Positions 47,759 through 57,240 are shown, numbered from the stretch's first letter. The stretch: 64,000 nucleotides of DNA from Achromobacter piechaudii NBRC 102461 (GCF_001571245.1 NZ_BCTK01000012.1:1-64000), one strand, 5' to 3'. Notes: a model not told the origin generated them from the letters alone. Made by a program: numbers and translations.

Positions 47759-48335
47759 AAATCAAGCCTTTGAGGCAATAGTCCGCCATCTGGTTCTGAC
47801 GGTAGCTAGAGAGAATTAGGGTCCGGCCGATCAACCGCTCTTCGAACAGGGCCAGCCAGAGCCGGGTGAACCGGCAGGGTTCGAAAGGAATGGCCCCTTC
47901 GATCACGTACACATCGAACGCCGGCGCCAGCGCCAGGGCGAACGAGAATTCCTGCCGTGCGTAGAGCGGCCAATGTTCCATGGGTTTGGCCAGGCACTTG
48001 GGATCGCTGATCAGGTCCGCGACCAGTTCATGCGTGGCCGCGACATCGATTTCGTACATCTCGCACACGAAGTCGATGACGCTCAGGCCGCTGGCCTTGC
48101 CACGGATGAAGCCTTGCCGGCCGATCGCCCACGAGACGTTGCCATCGTGTTTGACAAAGCCCTGGCGCGGCGGCCGCAGGTTGCACAACACGTCCACGAT
48201 CTGGCGGTGCATTTCCGGCGTATGCGACAAGAGCGCGTAGCGCCCTACCGGGATATCCAGCGTGGCGTTCAACAGCAGCGGCTGGCGGCTGCCAAATGCA
48301 TAGGGTTCGTCAGTGACGCCATTCAGATGAATCAT
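47619..48335 (-). CDS. vexC: VexC, degenerate ABC-type nucleotide-binding subunit
   Basis: A 238-residue protein with AGGGGGGAAG before ATG 48335. It aligns along its length with KpsT/CtrD/VexC capsule ATPases (LDIPVGRYALL, GNVSWAIG, FSFALALAPAFDVYVI, LALFEERLIGRTLILS). The working motifs are gone. The Walker A site (about residues 36-45) reads LSHTPEMHRQ without GK[ST]. The signature site (about 122-130) reads WPLYARQEF rather than a LSGGQ-like motif. Walker B reads VYVIEG rather than ending in DE, and the switch histidine is replaced by SSY. ATP hydrolysis by this protein is unlikely. The gene sits in the normal place between vexB and vexD, so it may be a structural pseudo-ATPase. Confidence 0.8.
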   Translation of the reverse strand: MIHLNGVTDEPYAFGSRQPLLLNATLDIPVGRYALLSHTPEMHRQIVDVLCNLRPPRQGFVKHDGNVSWAIGRQGFIRGKASGLSVIDFVCEMYEIDVAATHELVADLISDPKCLAKPMEHWPLYARQEFSFALALAPAFDVYVIEGAIPFEPCRFTRLWLALFEERLIGRTLILSSYRQNQMADYCLKGLIYERSALSIEDDLDLCLNKYPPRRSRSDSGTGDDVFGGGFEDSQLGI

Positions 48336-48344
48336 CTTCCCCCC

Positions 48345-49685
48345 TTACATCGGCTGCACGTTGGGGCGCGCAAGACGCTCGGCCGCCAGGGCGACCACCA
48401 TCAGGAACACCAATGAGGTCAGGAAATAACCCAGGCTGGCGTCGTGCGACTCGTAGGCGCTGAAGTACGCCGAGCGCAGCAGCTGCATGCCGTGCGCGAA
48501 GGGCGACCACAGGATCCACGGACGCAGATGCTCGGGCAATTGCTCCGACACGAAGAACACGCTGGAGAAGATCTGAAGAAAGCGTTCGATCACGGGCGCC
48601 AGGCGCAGGAAGAAGTGCCAGAACGTGGCGATCGACCCGAACAGGATGCCCATCGCAGACCCGCAACATCCCATCAGCACGACGAACAGGATGAATCCTG
48701 CCCAGCTTTCGGGCAGCGTGATGAGCCCCAGCGCATGGCCCGCGCTGATCAGCACCGCGAACACCACGAGGTAGATGGACACGTAGATCATCGCCTGCAC
48801 CAGCGCGCACATCAGCGGCGTGACGCCCTGAAAGTTCAGCAGGCCACGGGCCGAGACATAGGCCGTGCTGCTGCGAAAGACGATCTGCCGGAACATGATC
48901 CATGTGGTTGCCCCCAACAGCGAAAACGTTTGCACGTCCATGCCAAGAATGAAGTGCGTCCCCATCAGGATGTACAGCGACGAGATCAGCGTCAGCAGCA
49001 CGACCGGGCCGACCAGCGCCCACAGCAGCGCGATGCGGCTCTCGCCATGGATCACGCGCAGCTGATAGACGAACAACGCCATCAACGTACGCCCCACGGG
49101 CCGGCCCTTGGCGGCGTTGCCCGGGTGATGTCCTTCATGCAGAGCTTGCAGGCGTTCGCGCAGGATCGCGAGGTCGCCGGCTTCGCCTTGCGGCAGCTCG
49201 ATCTGCAATGCGATGTCGTTGCGCGATGCATGACGGCGGGCATCGCGCGCCTCTTCCTGCTTGCGCCGCTCCACGCGCCGTGCATGCGCCGCCGCCAGCC
49301 GTTCGTCTTCGGCGATGAGCTTGGCCGGCATGTAGCTGGTGGCGAAGACATCCACGCCCGCGCGGATGTCCTGCTCCAACAGTCGCACGATCAGTCGCAG
49401 CCGACGCCGTGAAAAGTCGGCCAGCGTCTCATCGACCTTGCCGCGCGCGATTTCCGCATCCAGCTCGGCCTGCACCGCCTCGTACACCGCCCGCCGGGCG
49501 GCCACGGAATCGTGCGGCTCTCCCAGCAGGCGCGCAAGCAGCGGCTTGAGCAGCACGCTGGGCGTGGCCTTGGCTTCAAACAGCGCGGCCGGGTCCAGGC
49601 GCCAGGCATCGACCCCCGAACCCACCGCGTAGCTACTGTCCTTGCGGCGGTTACGCCACCCCTTGATTCGGTCCTCGTTACTCAT
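48345..49685 (-). CDS. vexB: VexB, ABC-2 capsule export permease with N-terminal extension
   Basis: A 446-residue protein. Residues about 200-446 form the usual six-helix ABC-2 permease of capsule exporters (GPVVLLTLISSLYILMG, WILWSPFAHGMQLLRSAYF). Residues 1-195 are an extra, soluble, charged and helical region without a recognised domain. Classical VexB/KpsM proteins are about 260 residues. The gene starts 7 bp after vexA. The extension faces the cytoplasm by prediction and might contact VexC or the synthase proteins TviD/TviE. Confidence 0.82.
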   Translation of the reverse strand: MSNEDRIKGWRNRRKDSSYAVGSGVDAWRLDPAALFEAKATPSVLLKPLLARLLGEPHDSVAARRAVYEAVQAELDAEIARGKVDETLADFSRRRLRLIVRLLEQDIRAGVDVFATSYMPAKLIAEDERLAAAHARRVERRKQEEARDARRHASRNDIALQIELPQGEAGDLAILRERLQALHEGHHPGNAAKGRPVGRTLMALFVYQLRVIHGESRIALLWALVGPVVLLTLISSLYILMGTHFILGMDVQTFSLLGATTWIMFRQIVFRSSTAYVSARGLLNFQGVTPLMCALVQAMIYVSIYLVVFAVLISAGHALGLITLPESWAGFILFVVLMGCCGSAMGILFGSIATFWHFFLRLAPVIERFLQIFSSVFFVSEQLPEHLRPWILWSPFAHGMQLLRSAYFSAYESHDASLGYFLTSLVFLMVVALAAERLARPNVQPM

Positions 49686-49692
49686 CGACACG

Positions 49693-50847
49693 CTATTGGG
49701 ACACGCCGGAACTGGAGCCCGAATCGCTATCGATCGCACGCGTGGCGCTGAAGCCGGCGCTCATGGTGACGCGGAAGGCCGACAGCACCTTCTGCACCTG
49801 CGTGAACGGCGCATCCGAGATGTAGATGGCCTGCCCTTCATGCACGGTGAATTCGCGCGCCAAGGCCACTTGCTCCGGTCGCGTCAGGTCGAACTGATAG
49901 ACCACCGGCAGCATGTCCGGCTTGCCCGCCACGCCCGCCTTGGCCGGCGTGAACAGGAACACCGAACGCGGGTCGGCCAGCTTGTCGTCCAGGCCGCGCG
50001 AATCGGCCAGTGCGTCCAGCACCGAGTAATTGCGCTTGCTGATCGCCACGCGGCCTTGATTGCCGGCCGCGCCCAATACCGTCAGGTATTCGCGCGAGTC
50101 GTAGGCAGTGATCACATCGCCCGGCCGCAGCAGGATGTCATTGTTCTGGTTGCGGTAGATGTCCGACAGACGCACCGACGCCACCTGATTGTCGCGGCGC
50201 AAGCTGATGACGAGCTGCTCGGGATTCGTCTGCACGGGCGCGGCCTGCGCCAGCGCGCTGCTCAGGCGCTGGGCAGTCTGCGTGATCGGGTACATGCCGG
50301 GCTTGGTCAGGTTGCCTTGCACGGTCACCATCTGGCCGCGCGTATCGGTCACGCGCGTGACGCTGACGTCCGCGCCCACGACCAGCTTGCTCAGGCGAGC
50401 AACCACCGAGTCATGCAGCTGCGCAAGCGTCAGCCCTTCGGCGCGGAACTTGCCCAGGATGGGGAAATAGACATTGCCGGACCGGTCGATATCCTGGTTG
50501 CCCAGATCGCTCACGCCGGACGGGTCCGCCGCGAACACGCCCAGGCCACCGCGTTCCCACACGCGCACGTTGATGCCATCGCCAGGCACCAGGCGATCGA
50601 ATCCCGCCTGCGTAAGATCGCGATAGCGCACGGGAAAGTCGGCCACGTCGGGCACCCTGCTTGCCTGCACCAGTTCGCGCGAGGCGGGCATCACGATGAC
50701 GTCCTTGTCATCGTGAGCGCCCGTCATCTCGCTCAACATCGGACCGGAACGCGGCAGCTGGCATCCCGAAAGTGAAAGCGCGGCCAGCACCACCATGGCA
50801 AGCGCCGCATTGCGCCGCAGGCCGAAAGCCGGGACGTTCATTTGCAT
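49693..50847 (-). CDS. vexA: VexA, outer-membrane polysaccharide export (Wza-type) lipoprotein
   Basis: A 384-residue protein. ATG 50847 has AAGG upstream. The lipobox LSLSGCQ gives a lipid-anchored mature protein. The export-domain motifs are present: LVPGDGINVRVWE, DRSGNVYFPILGKFRAEGLTLAQL and SLBB-like repeats including VTVQGNLTKPGMYPI and LRPGDVITAYDSREYLTVLGA. It should form the outer-membrane channel for the capsule polymer. The gene lies between tviE and vexB, as in the Salmonella viaB locus. Confidence 0.88.
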   Translation of the reverse strand: MQMNVPAFGLRRNAALAMVVLAALSLSGCQLPRSGPMLSEMTGAHDDKDVIVMPASRELVQASRVPDVADFPVRYRDLTQAGFDRLVPGDGINVRVWERGGLGVFAADPSGVSDLGNQDIDRSGNVYFPILGKFRAEGLTLAQLHDSVVARLSKLVVGADVSVTRVTDTRGQMVTVQGNLTKPGMYPITQTAQRLSSALAQAAPVQTNPEQLVISLRRDNQVASVRLSDIYRNQNNDILLRPGDVITAYDSREYLTVLGAAGNQGRVAISKRNYSVLDALADSRGLDDKLADPRSVFLFTPAKAGVAGKPDMLPVVYQFDLTRPEQVALAREFTVHEGQAIYISDAPFTQVQKVLSAFRVTMSAGFSATRAIDSDSGSSSGVSQ

Positions 50848-50890
50848 AAAAACCTTAATCTGTAGGACCTCGGAAAAACCCCGCCGCCAA

Positions 50891-52957
50891 TCAGGCGAGC
50901 ATGCGCTGCATCGGTTGGAAGTCGATGCGCTCATCGTTCTCCGAGACGGGCATGACGGGCACGCACAGGCTCAGGAACATGGACAGCATCGCGTCCAGCG
51001 AAAACAGCTTTTGTGCGCGCTGACGGCTTTGCTGCCGCAATGCCTGGTTGTCGCGTACCCGGTCGACCATCGATTCGACTTTGTCGCAGGCTTCGGTCAT
51101 GTCTGGGTGCTCGACGTCACTGAGCAGATGCCCGGTTTCGGCTTCGACAAAGCATTCCCCCGCGCCACCGGCGGGGGTCGAGATCACCGGAACGCCCAGC
51201 AGCTGCGCCTCGATCAACACGTTGGGCAGGCCCTCGTAGCGCGACAGCAGCACGCTGGCATCCATCTGCGAATACCAGTAGCCCACGTGGTTGGACAGGC
51301 CCACCAGCAACAGCCGGTCAACCACCCGCAGCTCTTCTGCCAGCGCCACGATGTTGTCGTGCAGACGCCCGTCACCCACGATGACGAAGCGCGCCTTGGG
51401 CCGCCGCTTCAAATACATCGCGGCTAGCTTGATCCATAACTGCGGCCGCTTGTCCGGCTCCAGGCGGAACACGCCACCGATCGTCTCGGTGGCGTCCGTC
51501 GTGGTCGCTTTGAAGGCTTCCCACTTCTGCTCGTCCGTTGCCGAGGCATTGGTCGCCAGGTCAGGCACGCCGTTGTACAGCACGTGAAAGCGCACGACCG
51601 GAATGCCCAGCCACTGCGCATAGGCCTCTGCGGCCGTGCGGCTATTGCTGACGAAGTACACGCCCGGCACCTGCGCCAGCGCCTGGAACAGCTCGGGATA
51701 CTCTTCCCGGAAGCGGTCCTTGCGGATGTTCGGCGGCAAGCCGCGAAACACCAGATGGATGGTCGGCACGCCGGCCAGCAAGGCCGCCAGTGCGCCGAAC
51801 AGGCAAGTGCCGTCCTGCCACAGGCTGACCACGTCGAACGGGTTGGCGCGCAGCACCGGCGCCAGCCGCGTCACGCCATAGTGCACGGGCGGGGGCAGCT
51901 GTTCCAGCATGCGGCCCAGCCTGCCGTCGGGCACGGACTGATGCGCAACGGAAATGGCGGGCAGCTTGTTGATCTCGGTAACCGGAATCCGCGCCTCGGT
52001 CAGCACCGGCAGGAAGAAGTCCAGACCTTGCTTCTTCTTGACCGCGCCCGCGGGCTCGGTGTGCTGCTTGACCATGACTTCGACTTTGTCCGGCCGCATC
52101 GCCACGTCGGGCAGCCGCCGCTCGGGCGTCTGCGCCATGCGCGTCAACTCACCGGCAAGCCGCGTCAGTTGGCGTTCGGCGCCGCCAGGCCCCAGGCTGC
52201 CCGTCACCAGGGCGACGGACACGGGTTTCTCGGCGGGCTGCTCGGCGATCTTGCGATTACGAAAGTGCAGGATCGCGTGCTTCATCGACACGATCCGCAC
52301 GTCCTTGCCTGCCAGGCCGCCTTCGGGCTCCAAGCCCTTGTAGAAGGCATAGTCGCTGGCCAGCGCACTGGCCAGTTCCGCCGCCTTGCTGCCGGGCGCC
52401 AGGTGCGCGGCCACGGGCCGGATCGCTTCATAGGCTTCCGCCAACAGCCCACGCTTGCGCAGGCGCTTGGCGAACTCCACGCGGATGTTGCGGTCCGTGT
52501 GTTCCAGGATCAGCCGGCGAAACAGCTGATCCGACTGCTCGTGCGCGCGGATGTCACTGAGCAGCTTGGCGCGTGCGAACAGCCGGCTGGGGTTCTCGGA
52601 CGACGCCGGCAGATGGCGATCGACCAGAGACAGCGCGTCGTCCAGATGCCGTTCCTTGACCAGGCGCGTCGCGCAATAGCGCACGATTTGCAGATCGTCG
52701 GGGCACTCTTCCAACAGCGTCGCCCACTGGCCGGCCATGCCTTCTTCGTTCAGGCCTGCCGTCTCCTTGAGCCGCAGCAACAGGAAGCGGACCTTCGAAT
52801 CTTCCAGATGATCACGCGCCAACGCTTCGGCGCGCGCCAGGTTTTCTTGTGCGACCTGGACCCGCACCGACGCCGTGACGATCTCCTCCAACTGGGCGTG
52901 CACCCATTGGAGATCGGACGCAACGTCCGCCCGTTCGGTAGTCAGTGGGGGATTCAT
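50891..52957 (-). CDS. tviE: TviE, GT4 glycosyltransferase / Vi-type polymerase
   Basis: A 688-residue protein. ATG 52957 overlaps the tviD stop (ATGA), with GGAAGG upstream. The first 240 residues are helical, TPR-like. The GT-B fold follows, with GPGGAERQ at about 256-262 and the donor-site motif E575-x7-E583 (EGLPNVLIE), typical of family GT4. TviE of Salmonella Typhi is reported as the Vi polymerase that interacts with TviD. The tight tviD-tviE overlap agrees with a complex. It should polymerise an N-acetylated uronic acid from a UDP donor. Confidence 0.88.
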   Translation of the reverse strand: MNPPLTTERADVASDLQWVHAQLEEIVTASVRVQVAQENLARAEALARDHLEDSKVRFLLLRLKETAGLNEEGMAGQWATLLEECPDDLQIVRYCATRLVKERHLDDALSLVDRHLPASSENPSRLFARAKLLSDIRAHEQSDQLFRRLILEHTDRNIRVEFAKRLRKRGLLAEAYEAIRPVAAHLAPGSKAAELASALASDYAFYKGLEPEGGLAGKDVRIVSMKHAILHFRNRKIAEQPAEKPVSVALVTGSLGPGGAERQLTRLAGELTRMAQTPERRLPDVAMRPDKVEVMVKQHTEPAGAVKKKQGLDFFLPVLTEARIPVTEINKLPAISVAHQSVPDGRLGRMLEQLPPPVHYGVTRLAPVLRANPFDVVSLWQDGTCLFGALAALLAGVPTIHLVFRGLPPNIRKDRFREEYPELFQALAQVPGVYFVSNSRTAAEAYAQWLGIPVVRFHVLYNGVPDLATNASATDEQKWEAFKATTTDATETIGGVFRLEPDKRPQLWIKLAAMYLKRRPKARFVIVGDGRLHDNIVALAEELRVVDRLLLVGLSNHVGYWYSQMDASVLLSRYEGLPNVLIEAQLLGVPVISTPAGGAGECFVEAETGHLLSDVEHPDMTEACDKVESMVDRVRDNQALRQQSRQRAQKLFSLDAMLSMFLSLCVPVMPVSENDERIDFQPMQRMLA

Positions 52958-55434
52958 GCCGCCTTCCTTCGATTGGCCTTCTCGATCCACGCCAGGCAGC
53001 GATCGATGTAGTGGTCGAACTGCGCGGGGTTATCCGACTGCTCGCGCAGGCGTCGCCAGTAAGGCAGGGCCTGTTCGAAACGATGCAGCCGCATGGCGCC
53101 CACGGCAGCCAGGCGCAGGCCGATGGCATCGGTGGGGACCAGTTGCACGATCTTTTCGCCCAGCGCCAGGCGTTCGGTGGTGCTGGCCGGATCCAGCGCG
53201 CGCGCTTCGGCATACAGCACGGCGATGATGCGGCGCTTTTCGTGTTCGACTTCCGTCATTGCGGGCCACGATTGCGCAACGCGCTCCAGCAGATTCCAGG
53301 CGCCACGGTGATCGCCTGCCGCCAGGATTTCCCGGGCGCCGCGAATGGCGCGGGGGCCGAGCCGGCCGAGTTGGCGTTCGGCTTCATCGCGGGCGGCCTG
53401 GTCGGCCGACGCATTGGCCAGCACCGCCTTGTAGGCGTCGATGGCTTCGCCGAACCAGCCGCCGTTGAAGGCGACGCGGGCAAAGTACAGCTGGGTGCTC
53501 AAGGGCGCGGCCTCGTCGGCGGCGGCCTGCTCCAGATGGCGCATGGCGGTTTGCTTGTCGCCCAGCGCATCGGCGGCGCGGCCGCGCATGGCGTCCAGTT
53601 CGGGGAAATCAACCCGCGTGTCCAGCGCGATGTCGGTCAGGTCGATCACTTCCTTGTGATTGCCGGCCAGCAGCGCGGCGCGCACGCCCAGGCGCATCGC
53701 CCGTTCGAACGAGCGTTGCGCACGCAGCGCGGTCAAGGCGTCCGGATTCAGCAGGCGGTGAGCGCAGATGCGTTCGGCCGCGTCGCGCAGACGCCCTTCT
53801 TCCAGGGCGCGCGTGCCTTCTTCGGCCCAGCCCGCCGACTGCGATTGCAGCCAGGCGCTGACCTCTTCGTGCTCGCTCTTGGCCAGGCTGCAAGACACGG
53901 CCAGCGCCGCGGCGGCCATGATGCAACCGCGCCACGACGCTTCCTTGACCAGTTCCAGGGCGTCCACGTCTTCCAACGCGGGCGATTCCGAGGCCAGCGC
54001 GCGCAGGCCGGCGCGGTCGCCAGCCAGCAGGCGGTCGCGCCACAGCACGGCAAAGCCACGGCCATACGTGGGGATGACTTCGCGGACTTCATTGACCCAG
54101 CGGATCACGGCGGGCATGTCGCCGCTGGTCTGCAACAACGACAACACGGTGTCGGCGGCTTCCAGCGCGGTGGCGTCTTCCGGCGACGAGATGCGGAACA
54201 GCTGCTTCCAGTTGCCCAGCGACTCGTCCACGTAGCCCAGCTGGCCGGCGGATACGGCTGCGATGCGGACGATCTCGGGGGTTTCGATTTCGTCGCCCAA
54301 GAGGCCCGCTGCCAGCGAATACGCCAGATCATGGCGGCCCAGCTTGAAGTGGTTGCGCATCAGGATCTGTTCGGCCTTGCTGCCGGAAGCCAGCGCACCG
54401 TCCGCGCTGCCCAGCAGTGCCAGCGAACCTTCGTAGTCGCCCAGCTCTTCCTGGATGCGAGCGAACAGCAGCGTGTGCTCGGGCAGGCCGGGGTGGCGGC
54501 GCAGCACGTCGCGCACACGGCGCGAGGCTTCGCGCAGGTCGCCCGAATCCCATATCTTTTCGATGCGTTCGGCGCTGTCTTCGGCGCCCAGCTTGGGCAC
54601 GGACGACTGCGGCGTGGACGCGCTCATGCGCGGACGCATGTAGTTCTTGAACCACTCGGCGCACAGGCGTTCAGCGAAGACCTGCGTGTAGTGCGTCAGG
54701 TCCAGGCCGCCGTCTTCCATGGCGTCGGCCTGGCCGATCTTGCCCATCAACGGCGTCGGGTCATAGCACGGCACGCCGATGCGCTGCGCGCTGGCGGCAA
54801 CGGCGGCGATGAGCTGGGCGCGTTGTTCGATCGGCACGTTGTCCGGCGTCAGCGCGTTGACGTGCGTGACGAACACCACCTTGTCCTGGCCAAGCAGCGC
54901 GACCAGCTCGCGCATGTCGGCTTCGATTTCCTCGTCGGTCTGATCGCGCTTGACGATGCGCGACAGCAGATCCTGATCGTCGCGCGACAGGCTCTTGAAC
55001 ACCGGGTCCTGATCCAGCTGCGTGCGCCGTTCAGCAAGCTTTTCTGCGCTGGCTAGCGACCAGAACATCCGGGTGCGCGTGCGGTCGGCGAAGAATTCGC
55101 TGAAGTAGCGTCCCAGGTAGTTCGATTGGATAGGATGGCCGTCGATGGTCAGCAGCTTGCGCGAGGACAGCTCGACCATGTAGAGATCGGCCGGCTTGTG
55201 CGCGCCGCGACGAGCCTGCTCGCCATTGGACGGGCGGAAGATCAGGCGCTGGACGTCGGCCGGAATGTCGGCCTGTCCAAACATGAAACGCGCCTGCTGA
55301 AGCGCCTCGGCGCTGGTGTGCACGAAACCGTAGTTGCGCCCGAGTTGCAGCTTGATCGGGTAGCGGCCCACGGCATCGCGCAGCGGCGTATGGATACGGC
55401 AGGTGCCGATCGGAGCGATATTGAAAGCAGTCAT
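52954..55434 (-). CDS. tviD: TviD, SGNH-like O-acetyltransferase plus helical-repeat region
   Basis: An 826-residue protein with AGGAGAG before ATG 55434. Residues about 1-270 form an SGNH/WcbI-like domain. The block I position reads GTCRIHTP, so Cys12 takes the usual serine place. The terminal DxxH motif is D245-L-T-H248. The remaining 550 residues are TPR-like helices. In Salmonella, TviD is reported to O-acetylate the Vi polymer using an atypical SGNH triad, and no homologues are known outside Vi-type systems. That makes this gene the best single marker that the locus is Vi-type. Confidence 0.88.
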   Translation of the reverse strand: MTAFNIAPIGTCRIHTPLRDAVGRYPIKLQLGRNYGFVHTSAEALQQARFMFGQADIPADVQRLIFRPSNGEQARRGAHKPADLYMVELSSRKLLTIDGHPIQSNYLGRYFSEFFADRTRTRMFWSLASAEKLAERRTQLDQDPVFKSLSRDDQDLLSRIVKRDQTDEEIEADMRELVALLGQDKVVFVTHVNALTPDNVPIEQRAQLIAAVAASAQRIGVPCYDPTPLMGKIGQADAMEDGGLDLTHYTQVFAERLCAEWFKNYMRPRMSASTPQSSVPKLGAEDSAERIEKIWDSGDLREASRRVRDVLRRHPGLPEHTLLFARIQEELGDYEGSLALLGSADGALASGSKAEQILMRNHFKLGRHDLAYSLAAGLLGDEIETPEIVRIAAVSAGQLGYVDESLGNWKQLFRISSPEDATALEAADTVLSLLQTSGDMPAVIRWVNEVREVIPTYGRGFAVLWRDRLLAGDRAGLRALASESPALEDVDALELVKEASWRGCIMAAAALAVSCSLAKSEHEEVSAWLQSQSAGWAEEGTRALEEGRLRDAAERICAHRLLNPDALTALRAQRSFERAMRLGVRAALLAGNHKEVIDLTDIALDTRVDFPELDAMRGRAADALGDKQTAMRHLEQAAADEAAPLSTQLYFARVAFNGGWFGEAIDAYKAVLANASADQAARDEAERQLGRLGPRAIRGAREILAAGDHRGAWNLLERVAQSWPAMTEVEHEKRRIIAVLYAEARALDPASTTERLALGEKIVQLVPTDAIGLRLAAVGAMRLHRFEQALPYWRRLREQSDNPAQFDHYIDRCLAWIEKANRRKAA

Positions 55435-55473
55435 CCAGGGTCTCTCCTGTAGTGATGGATAGCGAGCCTGGAC

Positions 55474-56751
55474 TTAGAGAGTCCAGTACAAGAGGTCGGG
55501 GGCAAGGCGCTTGCTGTCGAGCACCGACTTCAAGTCGCACACCATGCCTCCGCTGTTGACCAGGCCGGGGATGTCGTCCCAGATGGTCTCCATGGTTTCG
55601 CGGTGGGGGACCGCGAGAATCAACACGTCCATCCCACGGAATTCATCGCGGGAAACGAGCTTGATGCCGTATTCGTGTTCCATCTGGTCCCGATCGGCCA
55701 TCGGGTCGCATGCCACCGGGGTGATGCCGTAGCTGCCCAGCGCGTTGTACAGATCGACCACCTTCGAGTTACGGATGTCGGGCACGTTTTCCTTGAACGT
55801 CATCCCCAGGATGCCGACGCGCGTGGTCGGGTTCAGGCGGCCGTGGCGGGCCAGGGTCTGCACGATGCGCTGTGCAACGTGGTTGGCCATGCCGTCGTTG
55901 ATGCGGCGGCCGGACAGGATGACTTCGGGGTGATAGCCCAGTTCCTGCGCCTTGGAGGTCAGGTAATAGGGGTCCACGCCGATGCAGTGTCCGCCCACCA
56001 GACCGGGCGAGAACTTCAGGAAGTTCCACTTGGTGCCGGCGGCGCTCAGGACTTCCGAGGTGCGGATGCCGACGAGGTCGCAGATCTTGGACATCTCGTT
56101 CATCAGCGCGATGTTGATGTCGCGCTGCGTGTTCTCCAGCACCTTGGCAGCTTCGGCCACCTTGATGGACGAGGCGCGATGCACGCCGGCGTCGATGATC
56201 TTTTCGTACACGCCGGCAATGATTTCCAGCGAGGCTTCGTCCTGGCCGGACACGATCTTGACGATCTTCTCCAGCGGATGCTCACGGTCGCCCGGGTTGA
56301 TCCGCTCAGGGCTGTAGCCCAGCTTGAAGTCGACGCCGCAGCGCAGGCCCGACGCCTTTTCCAGCTCGGGACCGCAGATTTCCTCGGTGGCGCCGGGGTG
56401 GACGGTGGATTCGAAAACGACGATGCAGCCAGGACGCAGCACGGGGCCGATCGACTGGCATGCCCGCACCAGCAGGGAAAAATCAGGGTTGTTCTTTTCG
56501 TCGACGGGGGTGGGAACGGCGACCACGAAGAAGTCGCAGCCTTCCAGTTCGGAAACCTTGTCGGTAAAGGTCATGGCAGAGGCACGCAAGGCGTCGTCTT
56601 CAATCTCGCCGGTCCAGTCATGTCCCTCTTTCAGTCGTGCGATTCTCCGCTTATCCACATCAAAGCCGATGACATCAAAGCGCTTGGAAAATGCGACTGC
56701 TACGGGCAGGCCGACATATCCAAGGCCACACACTGCGATTCTCTTTACCAC
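55474..56751 (-). CDS. tviB: TviB, UDP-N-acetylglucosamine 6-dehydrogenase
   Basis: A 425-residue protein. The GTG start at 56751 follows GAGG. The NAD site is GLGYVGLPV. PTPVDEKNNPDFSLL, the catalytic cysteine motif GGHCIGVDPYYLT and TFKENVPDIRNSKV are all present. TviB/WbpA-type enzymes oxidise UDP-GlcNAc to UDP-GlcNAcA, the first dedicated step to Vi precursor. The next gene is tviD, only 39 bp away. The 4-epimerase gene tviC expected here is missing. The gene follows a long AT-rich leader. Confidence 0.92.
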   Translation of the reverse strand: MVKRIAVCGLGYVGLPVAVAFSKRFDVIGFDVDKRRIARLKEGHDWTGEIEDDALRASAMTFTDKVSELEGCDFFVVAVPTPVDEKNNPDFSLLVRACQSIGPVLRPGCIVVFESTVHPGATEEICGPELEKASGLRCGVDFKLGYSPERINPGDREHPLEKIVKIVSGQDEASLEIIAGVYEKIIDAGVHRASSIKVAEAAKVLENTQRDINIALMNEMSKICDLVGIRTSEVLSAAGTKWNFLKFSPGLVGGHCIGVDPYYLTSKAQELGYHPEVILSGRRINDGMANHVAQRIVQTLARHGRLNPTTRVGILGMTFKENVPDIRNSKVVDLYNALGSYGITPVACDPMADRDQMEHEYGIKLVSRDEFRGMDVLILAVPHRETMETIWDDIPGLVNSGGMVCDLKSVLDSKRLAPDLLYWTL

Positions 56752-57240
56752 GGGGGCCTCACTGTTTTCGTCGTGTCGTAGACACTAGAAATCGACACCC
56801 AAGGACGCGTAAATCGAATCAAATTCGATATACGACTGCCCTTGTTGGGCGGACTTAATGCTTAGGAATTGTTACGGCTCGATACCTACACATACGTGTT
56901 TGGTGACGAGCCAACGAATCGTAGAGGCGCCAGACAGCAATATTCTTTCTAAAAATTATTATTGCTGTGGAAATGAGTCAGGGTTTCCGTAATAAACCCC
57001 GGGAATTCCCTCAAATAATTACATTCATTACACAAACCGCAACACAGAGGCTTCCGGTAAATGTTAGCGAATATAAAAAAGGGTATTTCTTATGATGGTT
57101 TAACCAAACTGAAAAAGATAATGAGGATTCAGTGGCTATTTATTAATAGCGTAAAGCAATAATTCCGTAATGCAAAATCGGGAGGTTTTGCGATCCATAA
57201 TGGTGCGGATAATCCCGCATAATGGGACGGCGCAATAGAA
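56752..57240 (-). promoter_or_regulatory. AT-rich leader/promoter region of Vi-type operon
   Basis: Nearly 490 bp without a gene, far richer in A+T than the rest of the window (for example TTTCTAAAAATTATTATTGC near 56945). It lies upstream of tviB and should contain its promoter and a long untranslated leader. Such islands often bind silencers like H-NS/MvaT and complex regulators. No TviA-like regulator gene is encoded here. I see no convincing JUMPstart/ops element. An inverted pair TGCGG...CCGCA sits near 57205-57220. Confidence 0.6.
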
